This document shows positions 46,242 through 54,960 of a DNA stretch of 64,000 nucleotides, piece by piece. The stretch's first letter is position 1, and the number at the start of each line of letters is the position of its first letter. Position numbers and translations under genes: made by a program. Source of the stretch: Vibrio sp. 16 (GTDB lineage: Bacteria; Pseudomonadota; Gammaproteobacteria; Enterobacterales; Vibrionaceae); assembly GCF_963681195.1 (NCBI RefSeq), contig NZ_OY808997.1, forward strand, positions 2,604,001-2,668,000, written 5' to 3'. The notes below the pieces were generated by a model, which did no database searches, was not told the origin of the DNA, and worked only from the letters and a program-made list of their open reading frames with translations.

Positions 46242-47684
46242 GTGAATCTTAAAAGTAAAGCAACTCATGGTGTAAAGTGGACTTCAGCGTCTATGCTGGT
46301 CACTACGATCCTTCAGTTTTCTCAGTTGGCTATACTTGCTCGATTTCTGACACCTGAGCAATTTGGTTTAATGGCGTTGGTTACGGTTGTAATTGGTTTC
46401 TCTCAAGCTTTTGTTGATATGGGGATGAGCAATGCCATTATTCACAAACAAACCAATTGTCAGTTACATTTGTCTACTTTATTTTGGTTGACCCTATTAG
46501 CCGGTATTTGTATTACTGGCCTAGTATTTCTTAGTGCTCCATTGGTGGCAAACTTCTATGAATCACCAGAATTGAAGCCTCTGATTCAGTTGGTATCGCT
46601 GGCTTTTGTTATTAGTGCACTGGGAAATCAACACAAAGTACTTTTTCAAAAAGAATTGCAGTTCAAAGTCATCGCTATAGTTGAGCTTTGTTCGGTTTGT
46701 TGTGCATTTATAGTTGCAATAAGTATGGCAGCACTGAATTTTGGTGTATATGCCTTAGTGTTTGCAAATATCACCATGACGTTAGTATCGAGTATGTTGT
46801 TTTTTATACTTGGTGCACGATCGATATATGTGCCTAAATTTCACTTTCGTTGGTATGAAGCTCGAGGTTATGTTGGCTTTGGCGCGTATCAAATGGGCGA
46901 AAGAACTATAAATTATTTTAGTGCGAATGTTGACAAAATATTAATAGGTAAGTTTCTAGGTGTTCACTCAGTTGGTTTGTACAATGTTGCATGGCAACTA
47001 ATAATTTTTCCATTAAGTAAGCTGAACCCAGTTATCAATAAGGTAGCCCTTCCGGTTTACGGGAAAATACAAAAAAATCCGCAAGCGATCGATGATTATT
47101 ATAGTTTGGCAATGAAAGCAATAGGCCTTATTGTTATTCCATTCTCAATTTATCTTCTGTTTTTTTCAATGCCAGTAGTCTCAGTTGTTTTTGGTCCTCA
47201 GTGGATTGACGCTTCAATGGTTGTGTCATTGTTAGGTGTCGTCGGGCTTGTAAAGGCTATAGGTAATCCTGGGGGGGCATTAGTCGTTGCTCTAGGTAAT
47301 GCAAAGCTGGGCTTTTGGTGGAATGTAATATGGGCAAGTGCAGTGTTATGTTGCCTGTATTTCGCCCTAATGCTGTCGCCTCAATTAGAGACAACGCCAT
47401 ACGTTTTATTGGTGCTAACGTCTCTTTTTGGTGTCGTATGGCATTGTTTAGTTTATAAGTTGACCGGTGTGAACTATCGACCAATCTTGAGTAAATTTGC
47501 TTTTATCGTCTTGTACAGTGTTGTTATATGCACACTCGCAACAGTCATCGTTATTTTTTTTGGGGTTCTAAGTCCTTTGAACAAGGTGATTATTTCAGCC
47601 TCGGTGTTTATGTTTACTTACGTTCCTTATCTACTCCTATATGAAATCCGCCCATTGTTGAGCTCCCGTAGAAGAGAGGTATAG
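46242..47684 (+). CDS. wzx: Wzx-type oligosaccharide flippase (MOP family)
   Basis: Wzx moves undecaprenyl-diphosphate-linked repeat units across the inner membrane. The 480 residues have about 12 to 14 membrane segments with the family's N-terminal GVKWTSASMLVTTILQFSQL and LARFLTPEQFGLMALVTVVI, resembling the WzxC/TuaB branch. It is the only flippase in view. A G7 tract at 47271-47277 lies in the coding sequence near residue 345. The start is a GTG with a close GAGG. Confidence 0.88.
   Translation: MNLKSKATHGVKWTSASMLVTTILQFSQLAILARFLTPEQFGLMALVTVVIGFSQAFVDMGMSNAIIHKQTNCQLHLSTLFWLTLLAGICITGLVFLSAPLVANFYESPELKPLIQLVSLAFVISALGNQHKVLFQKELQFKVIAIVELCSVCCAFIVAISMAALNFGVYALVFANITMTLVSSMLFFILGARSIYVPKFHFRWYEARGYVGFGAYQMGERTINYFSANVDKILIGKFLGVHSVGLYNVAWQLIIFPLSKLNPVINKVALPVYGKIQKNPQAIDDYYSLAMKAIGLIVIPFSIYLLFFSMPVVSVVFGPQWIDASMVVSLLGVVGLVKAIGNPGGALVVALGNAKLGFWWNVIWASAVLCCLYFALMLSPQLETTPYVLLVLTSLFGVVWHCLVYKLTGVNYRPILSKFAFIVLYSVVICTLATVIVIFFGVLSPLNKVIISASVFMFTYVPYLLLYEIRPLLSSRRREV
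47271..47277. repeat. G7 tract in wzx
   Basis: Seven G lie within codons for N-P-G-G-A. It is the second G run in the same operon. Confidence 0.9.
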
Positions 47685-47689
47685 ATTAC

Positions 47690-49432
47690 ATGTTTGGTAT
47701 AGCGTCTTCCCAGTTTAAGAAGAGAGATTTTCAAGCAATGGAAAGCCGTTTTCACGAGATGTACTCTTGTGGAAAAGTCAAAGTAGAGTCATTCGTTTCT
47801 TCGGAATTTGCTCATGGAACTTCTCTCGAACAACGCAGAAAGATGAGCCATTCATCATCAGATAGGACCTCAGCTTGGGTGGATGGAGAAGCGTACAATC
47901 TCGCAGAACTAAAAGACATTTTTCCTTTTATAGATGAACAATCATTTGCTTTTTCACTAGTAAAAGCAATAGAAGTTGGTTGTTTAGAATCTTTGCTTGA
48001 ACGAGTTGATGGGTACTTTTGTGCCGTTTTGTATGATCATGAGCTTAAACGGGTAAAACTCATATCTGATCGATACGGTATGCGTATGCTGTATTTATGC
48101 CATGCCGGGTCAAAATTTGTTTGGTCAACGAGTATTTCTGATCTACTAGCAGTTGGTGATGTATCTAAGGAGTTAGATGTAGATAGCCTTGCCTGTTTTA
48201 AAGAGCTAGGTTACATATTAGAAGACAGAACGCTATTTAAAAGCATAAAACTCATTAGTCCCGCCACTGTTATTACTTTTGATATAGAGTCAAACACTAC
48301 AAAGGTCAGTCGTTATTGGAGTTGGAGCAACATATCAAAACGGAGTATAGGGTTTGAAGATGCCGTTGAACAACTCGGAGAACTTTTTCTTTCAGCAGTT
48401 AAGCGACGTTACAGTGCTAATGAAAAGATTGGTGTTGCAGTAAGCGGTGGTTTGGATTCTAGAGCTATAGTGGCAGCCCTTTCTAGGCTTTATCCCTCCG
48501 AAATATGTGTCGGCTACACGTTTGGAATAACTGGTTGTGATGATATTAAGTTTGCCAGTCAAGTATTGGATAAAGCTCAATGGCATCATGAAACATATAT
48601 TTTTACTCAAGACAATTGGCTGGAAAGTCGTTTACCATATATCGACGTAACCAGTGGGTTACTTGATATGCAGCATATGCACGGGTGTGAGTTTTTGCCG
48701 AACATCTCTCAGCGTATTGACGTCAATCTAAATGGTTATGCCGGGGATGCAATATTGGGAGGCGGCTTCCTTGGTAAAATCCCATGGGATACGAGAGCAA
48801 ACCTGCAGAATGTGCGCTCGTTTTTTGGGCGCTTCTCTTATATGGTTGATGTAGACAATGAGTTCTACAATATTGACTCAGTTGAACCTGTACTTTACAT
48901 GAACCGTGTTCGACGGTTTACCGCTATGGGAAGTGTTTGCGGTCTCAACTACCTAGAGCAGCGAAAGCCATTTTTCGATAATCAGTTAGTCGAGTTTGTT
49001 TTTTCACTACCGGACGCATTTAGAGCAAACAACAGAATTTATTCAGAGATGCTCAAACGTTTTTTCCCTGATTTTTTCCTTGAGATACCTTGGCAGAAAA
49101 CAGGAAAAGTTGTCGGCTTATTACATCCAAAACCGCTATATATGAAAGTGTATCATCGTATCATTAGGCTTTTGTTCGGTCCGGGCTTTACCCGAAAGCA
49201 AGGGAAAGAGTTTACGGATTACCCAAATTGGCTTCGGAGTGACAGTAGTAGGGAGTTTTTCACCAAACTCGCCTCTAAAGATACTTCTGTGTTGTGGCGA
49301 GAGTTTGCGGATGAAACATTGGGTGTTCAGTTGAAAGAGCACTTAGCAGATGAGAAAGTCGATAACTCAAGTATTATTTTGAGATTAGCAACACTCGAGA
49401 TTTTCTTATCAAAGGTACTAGACACTAAGTGA
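47690..49432 (+). CDS. Asparagine-synthase-like protein lacking the glutaminase cysteine
   Basis: AsnB-type enzymes have an N-terminal glutaminase domain and a C-terminal ATP-pyrophosphatase domain that adenylates a carboxylate. The 580 residues keep this plan. The synthetase P-loop is intact (AVSGGLDSRAIVAAL, near residues 248 to 262) with NGYAGDAILGGG further on. The N-terminus, however, reads MFGIASS where active glutaminases have MCGI, so the nucleophile Cys2 is Phe. The enzyme should thus not release ammonia from glutamine; it may use free ammonia or another amine, as beta-lactam synthetase does. In this locus the carboxylate could be a hexuronic acid such as ManNAcA, which is inference. 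Confidence 0.85.
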   Translation: MFGIASSQFKKRDFQAMESRFHEMYSCGKVKVESFVSSEFAHGTSLEQRRKMSHSSSDRTSAWVDGEAYNLAELKDIFPFIDEQSFAFSLVKAIEVGCLESLLERVDGYFCAVLYDHELKRVKLISDRYGMRMLYLCHAGSKFVWSTSISDLLAVGDVSKELDVDSLACFKELGYILEDRTLFKSIKLISPATVITFDIESNTTKVSRYWSWSNISKRSIGFEDAVEQLGELFLSAVKRRYSANEKIGVAVSGGLDSRAIVAALSRLYPSEICVGYTFGITGCDDIKFASQVLDKAQWHHETYIFTQDNWLESRLPYIDVTSGLLDMQHMHGCEFLPNISQRIDVNLNGYAGDAILGGGFLGKIPWDTRANLQNVRSFFGRFSYMVDVDNEFYNIDSVEPVLYMNRVRRFTAMGSVCGLNYLEQRKPFFDNQLVEFVFSLPDAFRANNRIYSEMLKRFFPDFFLEIPWQKTGKVVGLLHPKPLYMKVYHRIIRLLFGPGFTRKQGKEFTDYPNWLRSDSSREFFTKLASKDTSVLWREFADETLGVQLKEHLADEKVDNSSIILRLATLEIFLSKVLDTK

Positions 49433-49467
49433 TAGCACTGTTTTCCACCTAAATTAATGAGGTAGTT

Positions 49468-50157
49468 TTGATTACTGCATATAAGGTTAGTAACCGAAAG
49501 AAACATAACTGGCTGATATATGACATTATGGAAGAGTTCTTCAGCGCTCACTCCAATGAGTTCAAGGGGGTGGTTTACGATTTTGGTTGTGGGGAGTCAC
49601 CACTAAAAGAGTTTGTTCTCCAAAATGCCGAGAGTTATGTCGGTGTTGATTGGGGTAATTGTAGTCATGACAGTGCACCAGAAATATTGGCGGATCTTAA
49701 CAAAACCCTACCAATTGATGATGGTCTTGCAGATACCATCGTATCTATTTCAGTGCTAGAGCACTTGTGTGAGCCTCAGACCATGCTTAATGAAGCCCAT
49801 CGTGTGCTAAAGCCTGAAGGCTCGTTAGTCTTACAAGTGCCTTGGCAGTGGTGGATTCACGAAGCTCCTTACGATTTTTTCCGTTATACGCCTTATGGCT
49901 TAAAATACATGCTAGAAAAGGCAGGGTTCAAGCAGATTGAAGTAAAAGCGTCTTCCGGCTTTTTTACCACTCAAGTAATGAAATGGAACTACTTTTCTTT
50001 GCGTTTCATTAAAGGTCCTAAGGTGATAAGAAAAGTAATAGAGTTGTTCCTGAGTGTTTTTTGGTGGTTAGGACAAAAATCGGCACCTTACTTAGATAAG
50101 CTCGATAGACGCCCAGAATTAGAATGTTATGGTTATACTGTGATTGCGAGAAAATAG
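49468..50157 (+). CDS. Class I SAM-dependent methyltransferase
   Basis: The 229-residue protein has the Rossmann motif YDFGCGESPLKEFV near residue 40, a second motif YVGVDWG, and SISVLEHLCEPQTMLNEAHR. QVPWQWWIHEAPYDFFRYT after it is a segment that I associate with methyltransferases of glycan loci. The acceptor, probably a sugar or chain end, is unknown. The start is a TTG with GAGG upstream. It lies between the AsnB-like gene and a glycosyltransferase. Confidence 0.83.
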   Translation: MITAYKVSNRKKHNWLIYDIMEEFFSAHSNEFKGVVYDFGCGESPLKEFVLQNAESYVGVDWGNCSHDSAPEILADLNKTLPIDDGLADTIVSISVLEHLCEPQTMLNEAHRVLKPEGSLVLQVPWQWWIHEAPYDFFRYTPYGLKYMLEKAGFKQIEVKASSGFFTTQVMKWNYFSLRFIKGPKVIRKVIELFLSVFWWLGQKSAPYLDKLDRRPELECYGYTVIARK

Positions 50158-50158
50158 C

Positions 50159-51229
50159 GTGAAAATCTTATATCTTATCAACGACATTACTATGCCCGGA
50201 GGGTTGTCGCGAGTAACCATGAATTTAGTTGATGAATTTGCATCACTGCATGGTGAATACCAAGTTCATGCTCTGTCAGCTGCTGCGAAATTTGATAAGG
50301 TTGAACATTCGAATATTGACTACCTCGATATGCCCGCATTGCATGGGTTAAATGCCGTAGGCAAGCTAAGCTGGTACTCATCTCTTCGTGATGAAGTAGA
50401 GACTTATGTCAATGAGCATGATTACCAAATTGTGATTGCGGTTGGTACAGCGATGACTTTGTTTGCTAGTTTTTGTCGCTTCCATAAAGCTCGCTTGTGG
50501 GGGGCTGAGCACTTAGCGCATAACCACTATGGCGTGTTGAGGAAAGTGATTAAAAGGTGGAGATACCCTAAGTTAGAACGCTTAATATGCCTGACTCATG
50601 CGGACAAGCATCGTTATTATGACAAATACCTTAAGAATGTCGCTGTTATCCCGAACTTCACCAATTTCTCTAGCGTAAATGTAGAGTACAGCAATAACCA
50701 AAAATTTCTCTTTGTTGGCCGTTACAACGAAATGAAAGGTATTGACTATTTAGTCGACATTATCAAGTTAGTACATGAACAATGCTCTGATTGGGTGTTT
50801 ACTCTTTATGGCGAGGGTGAAAAAAAGAGCTGGCTGCTCGAAAAAGTAGAAAAAATGAACTTGAATCATGTCGTTCACATTAATGAACCTACAGACGACA
50901 TCAGTAAAGAGTACCAACAATCTGGTATATACATCCTAACCTCACGTAACGAAGGTTTTCCTATGGTTTTACTTGAAGCTCAAGCTCATGGTTTACCTAT
51001 CGTGAGCTTTGACTGCGAGACCGGACCATCTGAAATTATTCAAAATGGCAAAGATGGCTATTTAGTTTCAACCTTTGATACAAAAGAGTTTGCGGATAAG
51101 TTGATAGCGCTAGCGAATGACAGCGAACAAAGAAGGAAGCTCTCTCAAAATGCTTTCAAAAATCGCCAAAGATTTAGCAAAACCGCCATTATTGAACTTT
51201 GGAAAGAACAATTTCGTACGCAACTATGA
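50159..51229 (+). CDS. GT4 family glycosyltransferase
   Basis: A GT-B glycosyltransferase of 356 residues: MPGGLSRVTMNLV as acceptor loop, then LFVGRYNEMKGIDYLVD, LYGEGEKKSWL and the E-X7-E motif SRNEGFPMVLLEAQAHGLP. The GTG at 50159 follows the previous stop by one base and gives MKILYLIND, a normal family start. Its stop overlaps the next gene's ATG by 4 bases. The sugar is unknown. Confidence 0.85.
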   Translation: MKILYLINDITMPGGLSRVTMNLVDEFASLHGEYQVHALSAAAKFDKVEHSNIDYLDMPALHGLNAVGKLSWYSSLRDEVETYVNEHDYQIVIAVGTAMTLFASFCRFHKARLWGAEHLAHNHYGVLRKVIKRWRYPKLERLICLTHADKHRYYDKYLKNVAVIPNFTNFSSVNVEYSNNQKFLFVGRYNEMKGIDYLVDIIKLVHEQCSDWVFTLYGEGEKKSWLLEKVEKMNLNHVVHINEPTDDISKEYQQSGIYILTSRNEGFPMVLLEAQAHGLPIVSFDCETGPSEIIQNGKDGYLVSTFDTKEFADKLIALANDSEQRRKLSQNAFKNRQRFSKTAIIELWKEQFRTQL

Positions 51230-52515
51230 ATATATTGTCTTTAGATACCGCATGCTCTCCCTTTTTCTCTCTTATTGTAGAACATCTTCCTGAGGTAAAT
51301 AGTTTCACAGCCATATTTTCTAAATCTGGTTATAAGCATTATTTCAAAGGGGGCCGTTGCGAGTATATTGGAAGGATACTTAAGAAGCATAAGAATTATA
51401 CGGAAAGAGATCTGGAATTAGCATCTAGGTCTAATAATCACTATTCAGCGTATGTGAGAAAGTTTGAGCATCGAGAGCTGACCCAACAAGAGTTAGCTTG
51501 GTTTGCGTCGTTTGCAAACTACTTTCGACATTATCTCCGGGAGCATCAAATTGACTTTGTGATGATGCACAACGATTTAAGATGGCAGCACGCTATTGCT
51601 CGCGAGATATGCCTAGAAGAAGGTGTCCCTTTCTGTGTCAGCGAATTAGGGCTATTTCGCCCTTTTACGACGACATTGGACTTCCATGGTGTCAACGCAA
51701 ACTCTAGTATTACCACTTTGGATATGGATTTTTCTCAATATGCTGACGTCGAAGAAGCAAAATTTGATGTAGCCACGCGCTATCATGGTCATGAGAGCAA
51801 AACATCTAAATTAAACTTTGGCTACTTTTTGATTCTGAGTAAGTTAGGTGGGGTACTAGGAAAAAACTCTCCAATTTTACATAACGCATTTCGAATTCGA
51901 CCGTACTTAAAGCGTTTTTGGCAGCAAAGTGTTAAAAGTAGAGTTCATACGGCTAGTAACGCCTTAGATACTTTGCCAGAGAAGCCATATGTCTTTTTTC
52001 CAATGCAGCTAGAAAACGATACGCAGTTCCTTATCCATAGTGATTTTAACTCGAACCAGGAATTGCTAGCTAGAGTAGAGCAGGAGTTTTATAAGTCAGA
52101 TTTGGCGGCGAGCCATCAACTTGTTGTGAAACTTCATCCTAATGACTTGGGATGTTATGAAGCTCGAGACGAAACAGTTTTTACCAAAGCGAATACAACT
52201 AAACTAGTCGGTAATGCCGATTCTATTGTCTCCGTGAACTCAACGGTTTGTATGGAAGCGCTTGAAACAGATAAGCCACTGTTTGTATTAGGAAGGGCTT
52301 TTTTTGCCCGCGAAGATATTTGTCAGCCGACCTCTTTGAATGAGCTATCGAGAGTATTGTCTCATCCCAAACCCGTATCGGTGGAGGCTCGTCGCGGTTT
52401 TCTTAATTACTTAAAGTACGAATACAGCATTCACGGCGCTGGTTTCAGTTATACAGAAAGGCAGATAAATCGAGCTGCGGATCAAATTAGATCATGTATT
52501 TATAGGAGTGATTGA
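51226..52515 (+). CDS. KpsS/KpsC-like capsule polysaccharide protein
   Basis: The 429 residues resemble the Capsule_synth family, whose members KpsC and KpsS are beta-Kdo transferases that build the lipid-linked starter of group 2 capsules. Typical elements are VFFPMQLENDTQFLIHSDF, VVKLHPND and SVNSTVCMEALETDKPLFVLG. Only one such protein is present and no kpsMTDE export genes are seen, so a glycosyltransferase for a Kdo-like or other sugar within the O antigen is as likely as a capsule role. It is the last gene of the plus-strand block. Confidence 0.72.
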   Translation: MNILSLDTACSPFFSLIVEHLPEVNSFTAIFSKSGYKHYFKGGRCEYIGRILKKHKNYTERDLELASRSNNHYSAYVRKFEHRELTQQELAWFASFANYFRHYLREHQIDFVMMHNDLRWQHAIAREICLEEGVPFCVSELGLFRPFTTTLDFHGVNANSSITTLDMDFSQYADVEEAKFDVATRYHGHESKTSKLNFGYFLILSKLGGVLGKNSPILHNAFRIRPYLKRFWQQSVKSRVHTASNALDTLPEKPYVFFPMQLENDTQFLIHSDFNSNQELLARVEQEFYKSDLAASHQLVVKLHPNDLGCYEARDETVFTKANTTKLVGNADSIVSVNSTVCMEALETDKPLFVLGRAFFAREDICQPTSLNELSRVLSHPKPVSVEARRGFLNYLKYEYSIHGAGFSYTERQINRAADQIRSCIYRSD

Positions 52516-52538
52516 TAAGCTAGCATCGCTAGCTTATC
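52514..52538. terminator. Perfect hairpin between convergent blocks
   Basis: GATAAGCTAGC (52514-52524) and GCTAGCTTATC (52528-52538) form an 11-bp perfect stem with an ATC loop, partly within the stop codon of the KpsS-like gene. No T run follows on either strand, so intrinsic termination is uncertain; it may mark a junction. Confidence 0.5.
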
Positions 52539-52540
52539 AA

Positions 52541-53614
52541 CTAGGACGATTGTGTTAAGAGGTTTTCGTAGCAGTTACTCTGGCCGTAAGCAATCGTATC
52601 TAAGCTCTTATAATCTGAAAGACTCTCATGCTTCTTGAGCTCGCCAATATCAGCCAAGCGCGTAACGATCGGCAGCCCGCATGCCGCATACTCATTTCGT
52701 TTTGTTGGAGATGCAACTCGGTTTACGACGTTATCATCTCGAATAAGTAGGCCGTAATCAGCTGCGTTTAAGAACTGTGGCACGTTTTTATACTCACTCG
52801 AAGTAACAGTAATATGTGGGTTTACTATACCGAGGTTTTGAAGCATCTCTTTTACTGCACCTGGCTCCGTCGTCACCACCAGCAATCTAAGCTCATCATC
52901 TTTCCGCGATTTATTATCAAACGCTGTCAAAATACTATCTAGCTTTTGCCATGATGCGGTATTACCCACATAACAGTAGACTTTATTCTCTTTTGAGTAA
53001 CCTAACTCTTCTCTTTTCTTTTTTCTTTTTTCATCGTCTTGGAAAAATAGTTCATCGTTGACAATAGTTGGATATATTTCTGAAGAAAACGAGTATTTAC
53101 CATACTTTTGTCGGTAGTGAGCTTCCATATTGCTACTTACGAAAAAAAACTGGTCTATGTTTTTAAATAGATATGACTCTACATGATTAGCGAGTTTGGA
53201 ATACAGACTAGATAACGGAATATCTAGCGATAGAAACTCCTCTGGAACCACACCACGAATATCACTAATAATTGGCTTGTTAATACCATGTTTTCGACAG
53301 ACTAATAGCGCAAACAAAGTACCAATATGGCCACGGCAGTGGATTATGTCCGCTTGCTCAAATAGCGATGCTTGTTTAAAGGTAAGCAGAGCGATCTTCT
53401 GTGAGAACATGCTAAAAAACTTTGGCAGCTTTTTAAACTTTTCTAGCTTGTATTTCGCGCCTGGTAAGCTAGGTAAAGACATCTCGCTTGCCTTACATAA
53501 AGCAAGCAACGTCACATCATAGCGTTCAGCGTGTTTGTTGCAGAGCGTATGCACTTGGCTTTCGAAAACGGATAAGCTCCTAAAACTATCTGAAACGTAT
53601 AGTAGTTTTTTCAT
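52541..53614 (-). CDS. GT-B glycosyltransferase
   Basis: A 357-residue protein of glycosyltransferase type: MKKLLYVSDSFRSLSVFESQ at the N-terminus, IIHCRGHIGTLFALL, SDIRGVVPEE, and the donor domain with VYCYVGNTASWQKLD and NEYAACGLPIV. It lacks a clear GT4 E-X7-E motif, so it is an atypical member. A Lys/Glu-rich stretch (DDEKRKKKREELG) lies between the domains. It is 9 bases downstream of wecC on the minus strand, the last gene of that block. Confidence 0.72.
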   Translation of the reverse strand: MKKLLYVSDSFRSLSVFESQVHTLCNKHAERYDVTLLALCKASEMSLPSLPGAKYKLEKFKKLPKFFSMFSQKIALLTFKQASLFEQADIIHCRGHIGTLFALLVCRKHGINKPIISDIRGVVPEEFLSLDIPLSSLYSKLANHVESYLFKNIDQFFFVSSNMEAHYRQKYGKYSFSSEIYPTIVNDELFFQDDEKRKKKREELGYSKENKVYCYVGNTASWQKLDSILTAFDNKSRKDDELRLLVVTTEPGAVKEMLQNLGIVNPHITVTSSEYKNVPQFLNAADYGLLIRDDNVVNRVASPTKRNEYAACGLPIVTRLADIGELKKHESLSDYKSLDTIAYGQSNCYENLLTQSS

Positions 53615-53623
53615 TCAGTTGTC

Positions 53624-54883
53624 TCACCAAATTCCTTTAGTGTCTATCGAGTAGAGAGAGGGCACAGTTATAGACTTAAATTCCTTGTGATCAACAAGGA
53701 GGACATGTATATCCGCTTTATCGAGCGCTTCTTCAATGGTAACCAAGCTTACGTCTTCTAATGACAGTTGTTTAATGTTTGGTTCTACTGCAATCACTCT
53801 TCCTGTATGGCTCTGGGCAATGTTTTTAGTAATTTGTAGCGCAGGACTTTCTCGAAGGTCATCAATGTCTGGCTTAAAGGCTAATCCATAACAAGCAACA
53901 GTAATATCGCTTATGCTTTTTTCCGGGTTCGCTTGCAGAAAGTCGGCTAATGTAATTTTAACCTTATCGATCACCCATTGTGGTTTGCTGTCATTAACTT
54001 GTCGTGCTGTATGAATGAGCTGAGCTTGTTCTGGTGTTTTTGCTACTATAAACCAAGGGTCTACGGCAATACAGTGTCCACCCACACCTGGGCCTGGTTG
54101 TAAAATATTAACTCGAGGATGGCGATTCGCAAGAGCTATTAGCTCCCAGACGTTGATATCAAGTTTGTCACAAATCACTGAAAGTTCATTAGCAAAGGCT
54201 ATTTGAACGTCTCGGCTACCGTTTTCGGTCAGCTTAGCCATTTCCGCCGTTCTTGAATTTGTTGTAACGCATTCACCCTGCACAAATGTTTTGTACAGTT
54301 CAATACTTCTCTGAGAACATTTCTGAGTCATACCACCAATAACGCGATCATTCTCTACCAACTCGCGTACCACTTTTCCTGGCAATACTCGCTCAGGGCA
54401 ATGAGCTATGTTGATATCAGCCTCTTCCCCATTTTGCTGTGGGAAGCTCAAATCGTGACGAACTTCTGCTAGCCATTCTGCCATTTGCTCTGTAGCGCCA
54501 ACAGGCGAGGTCGACTCAAGGATAACCAAATCCCCTTTTTTTAGTACAGGTGCAATCGCGAGGCTTGCCGCTTTTATGTAGCTTAGGTCAGGTTCAGGAA
54601 TACCGTTGTTAGATGAGTCTTTAAATGGAGTTGGAACGGCGATTAGAAAAGCATCGGCTGGTTCCGGAGTTGTTGATGCGGACAGGTATCCTTCAGTAAC
54701 AGCAGCTTGTACGAGCATGTCTAGATCCGGCTCTACAATATGAATTTTACCATTGTTTATTGTATCTACCGCATCTTTGTTTACATCTATGCCGATGACT
54801 TTCTTTTTTCTTGAAGCGAACATTGCCGCTGTTGGTAAGCCAATGTAGCCTAGTCCAATAACAGAAACTCTTTCAAATGACAT
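53624..54883 (-). CDS. wecC: UDP-N-acetyl-D-mannosamine dehydrogenase, first copy
   Basis: WecC oxidises UDP-ManNAc twice to UDP-ManNAcA with NAD. The 419 residues begin SFERVSVIGLGYIGLPTAAM, with NAD loop, and contain AHCPERVLPG, TENGSRDVQIAFANEL and the catalytic Cys in PGVGGHCIAVDPWF. It is closely similar to the product of 57777-59042 but clearly diverged. No wecB lies next to this copy. It is transcribed between the sugar-phosphate transferase gene and a glycosyltransferase gene. Confidence 0.93.
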   Translation of the reverse strand: MSFERVSVIGLGYIGLPTAAMFASRKKKVIGIDVNKDAVDTINNGKIHIVEPDLDMLVQAAVTEGYLSASTTPEPADAFLIAVPTPFKDSSNNGIPEPDLSYIKAASLAIAPVLKKGDLVILESTSPVGATEQMAEWLAEVRHDLSFPQQNGEEADINIAHCPERVLPGKVVRELVENDRVIGGMTQKCSQRSIELYKTFVQGECVTTNSRTAEMAKLTENGSRDVQIAFANELSVICDKLDINVWELIALANRHPRVNILQPGPGVGGHCIAVDPWFIVAKTPEQAQLIHTARQVNDSKPQWVIDKVKITLADFLQANPEKSISDITVACYGLAFKPDIDDLRESPALQITKNIAQSHTGRVIAVEPNIKQLSLEDVSLVTIEEALDKADIHVLLVDHKEFKSITVPSLYSIDTKGIW

Positions 54884-54960
54884 TGTTAACCTACTATTAT
54901 TTCTTTAATTCTTGGATTATCCACACTCAGTATGATGCTCACTTTGAGTAGCTATAACTA

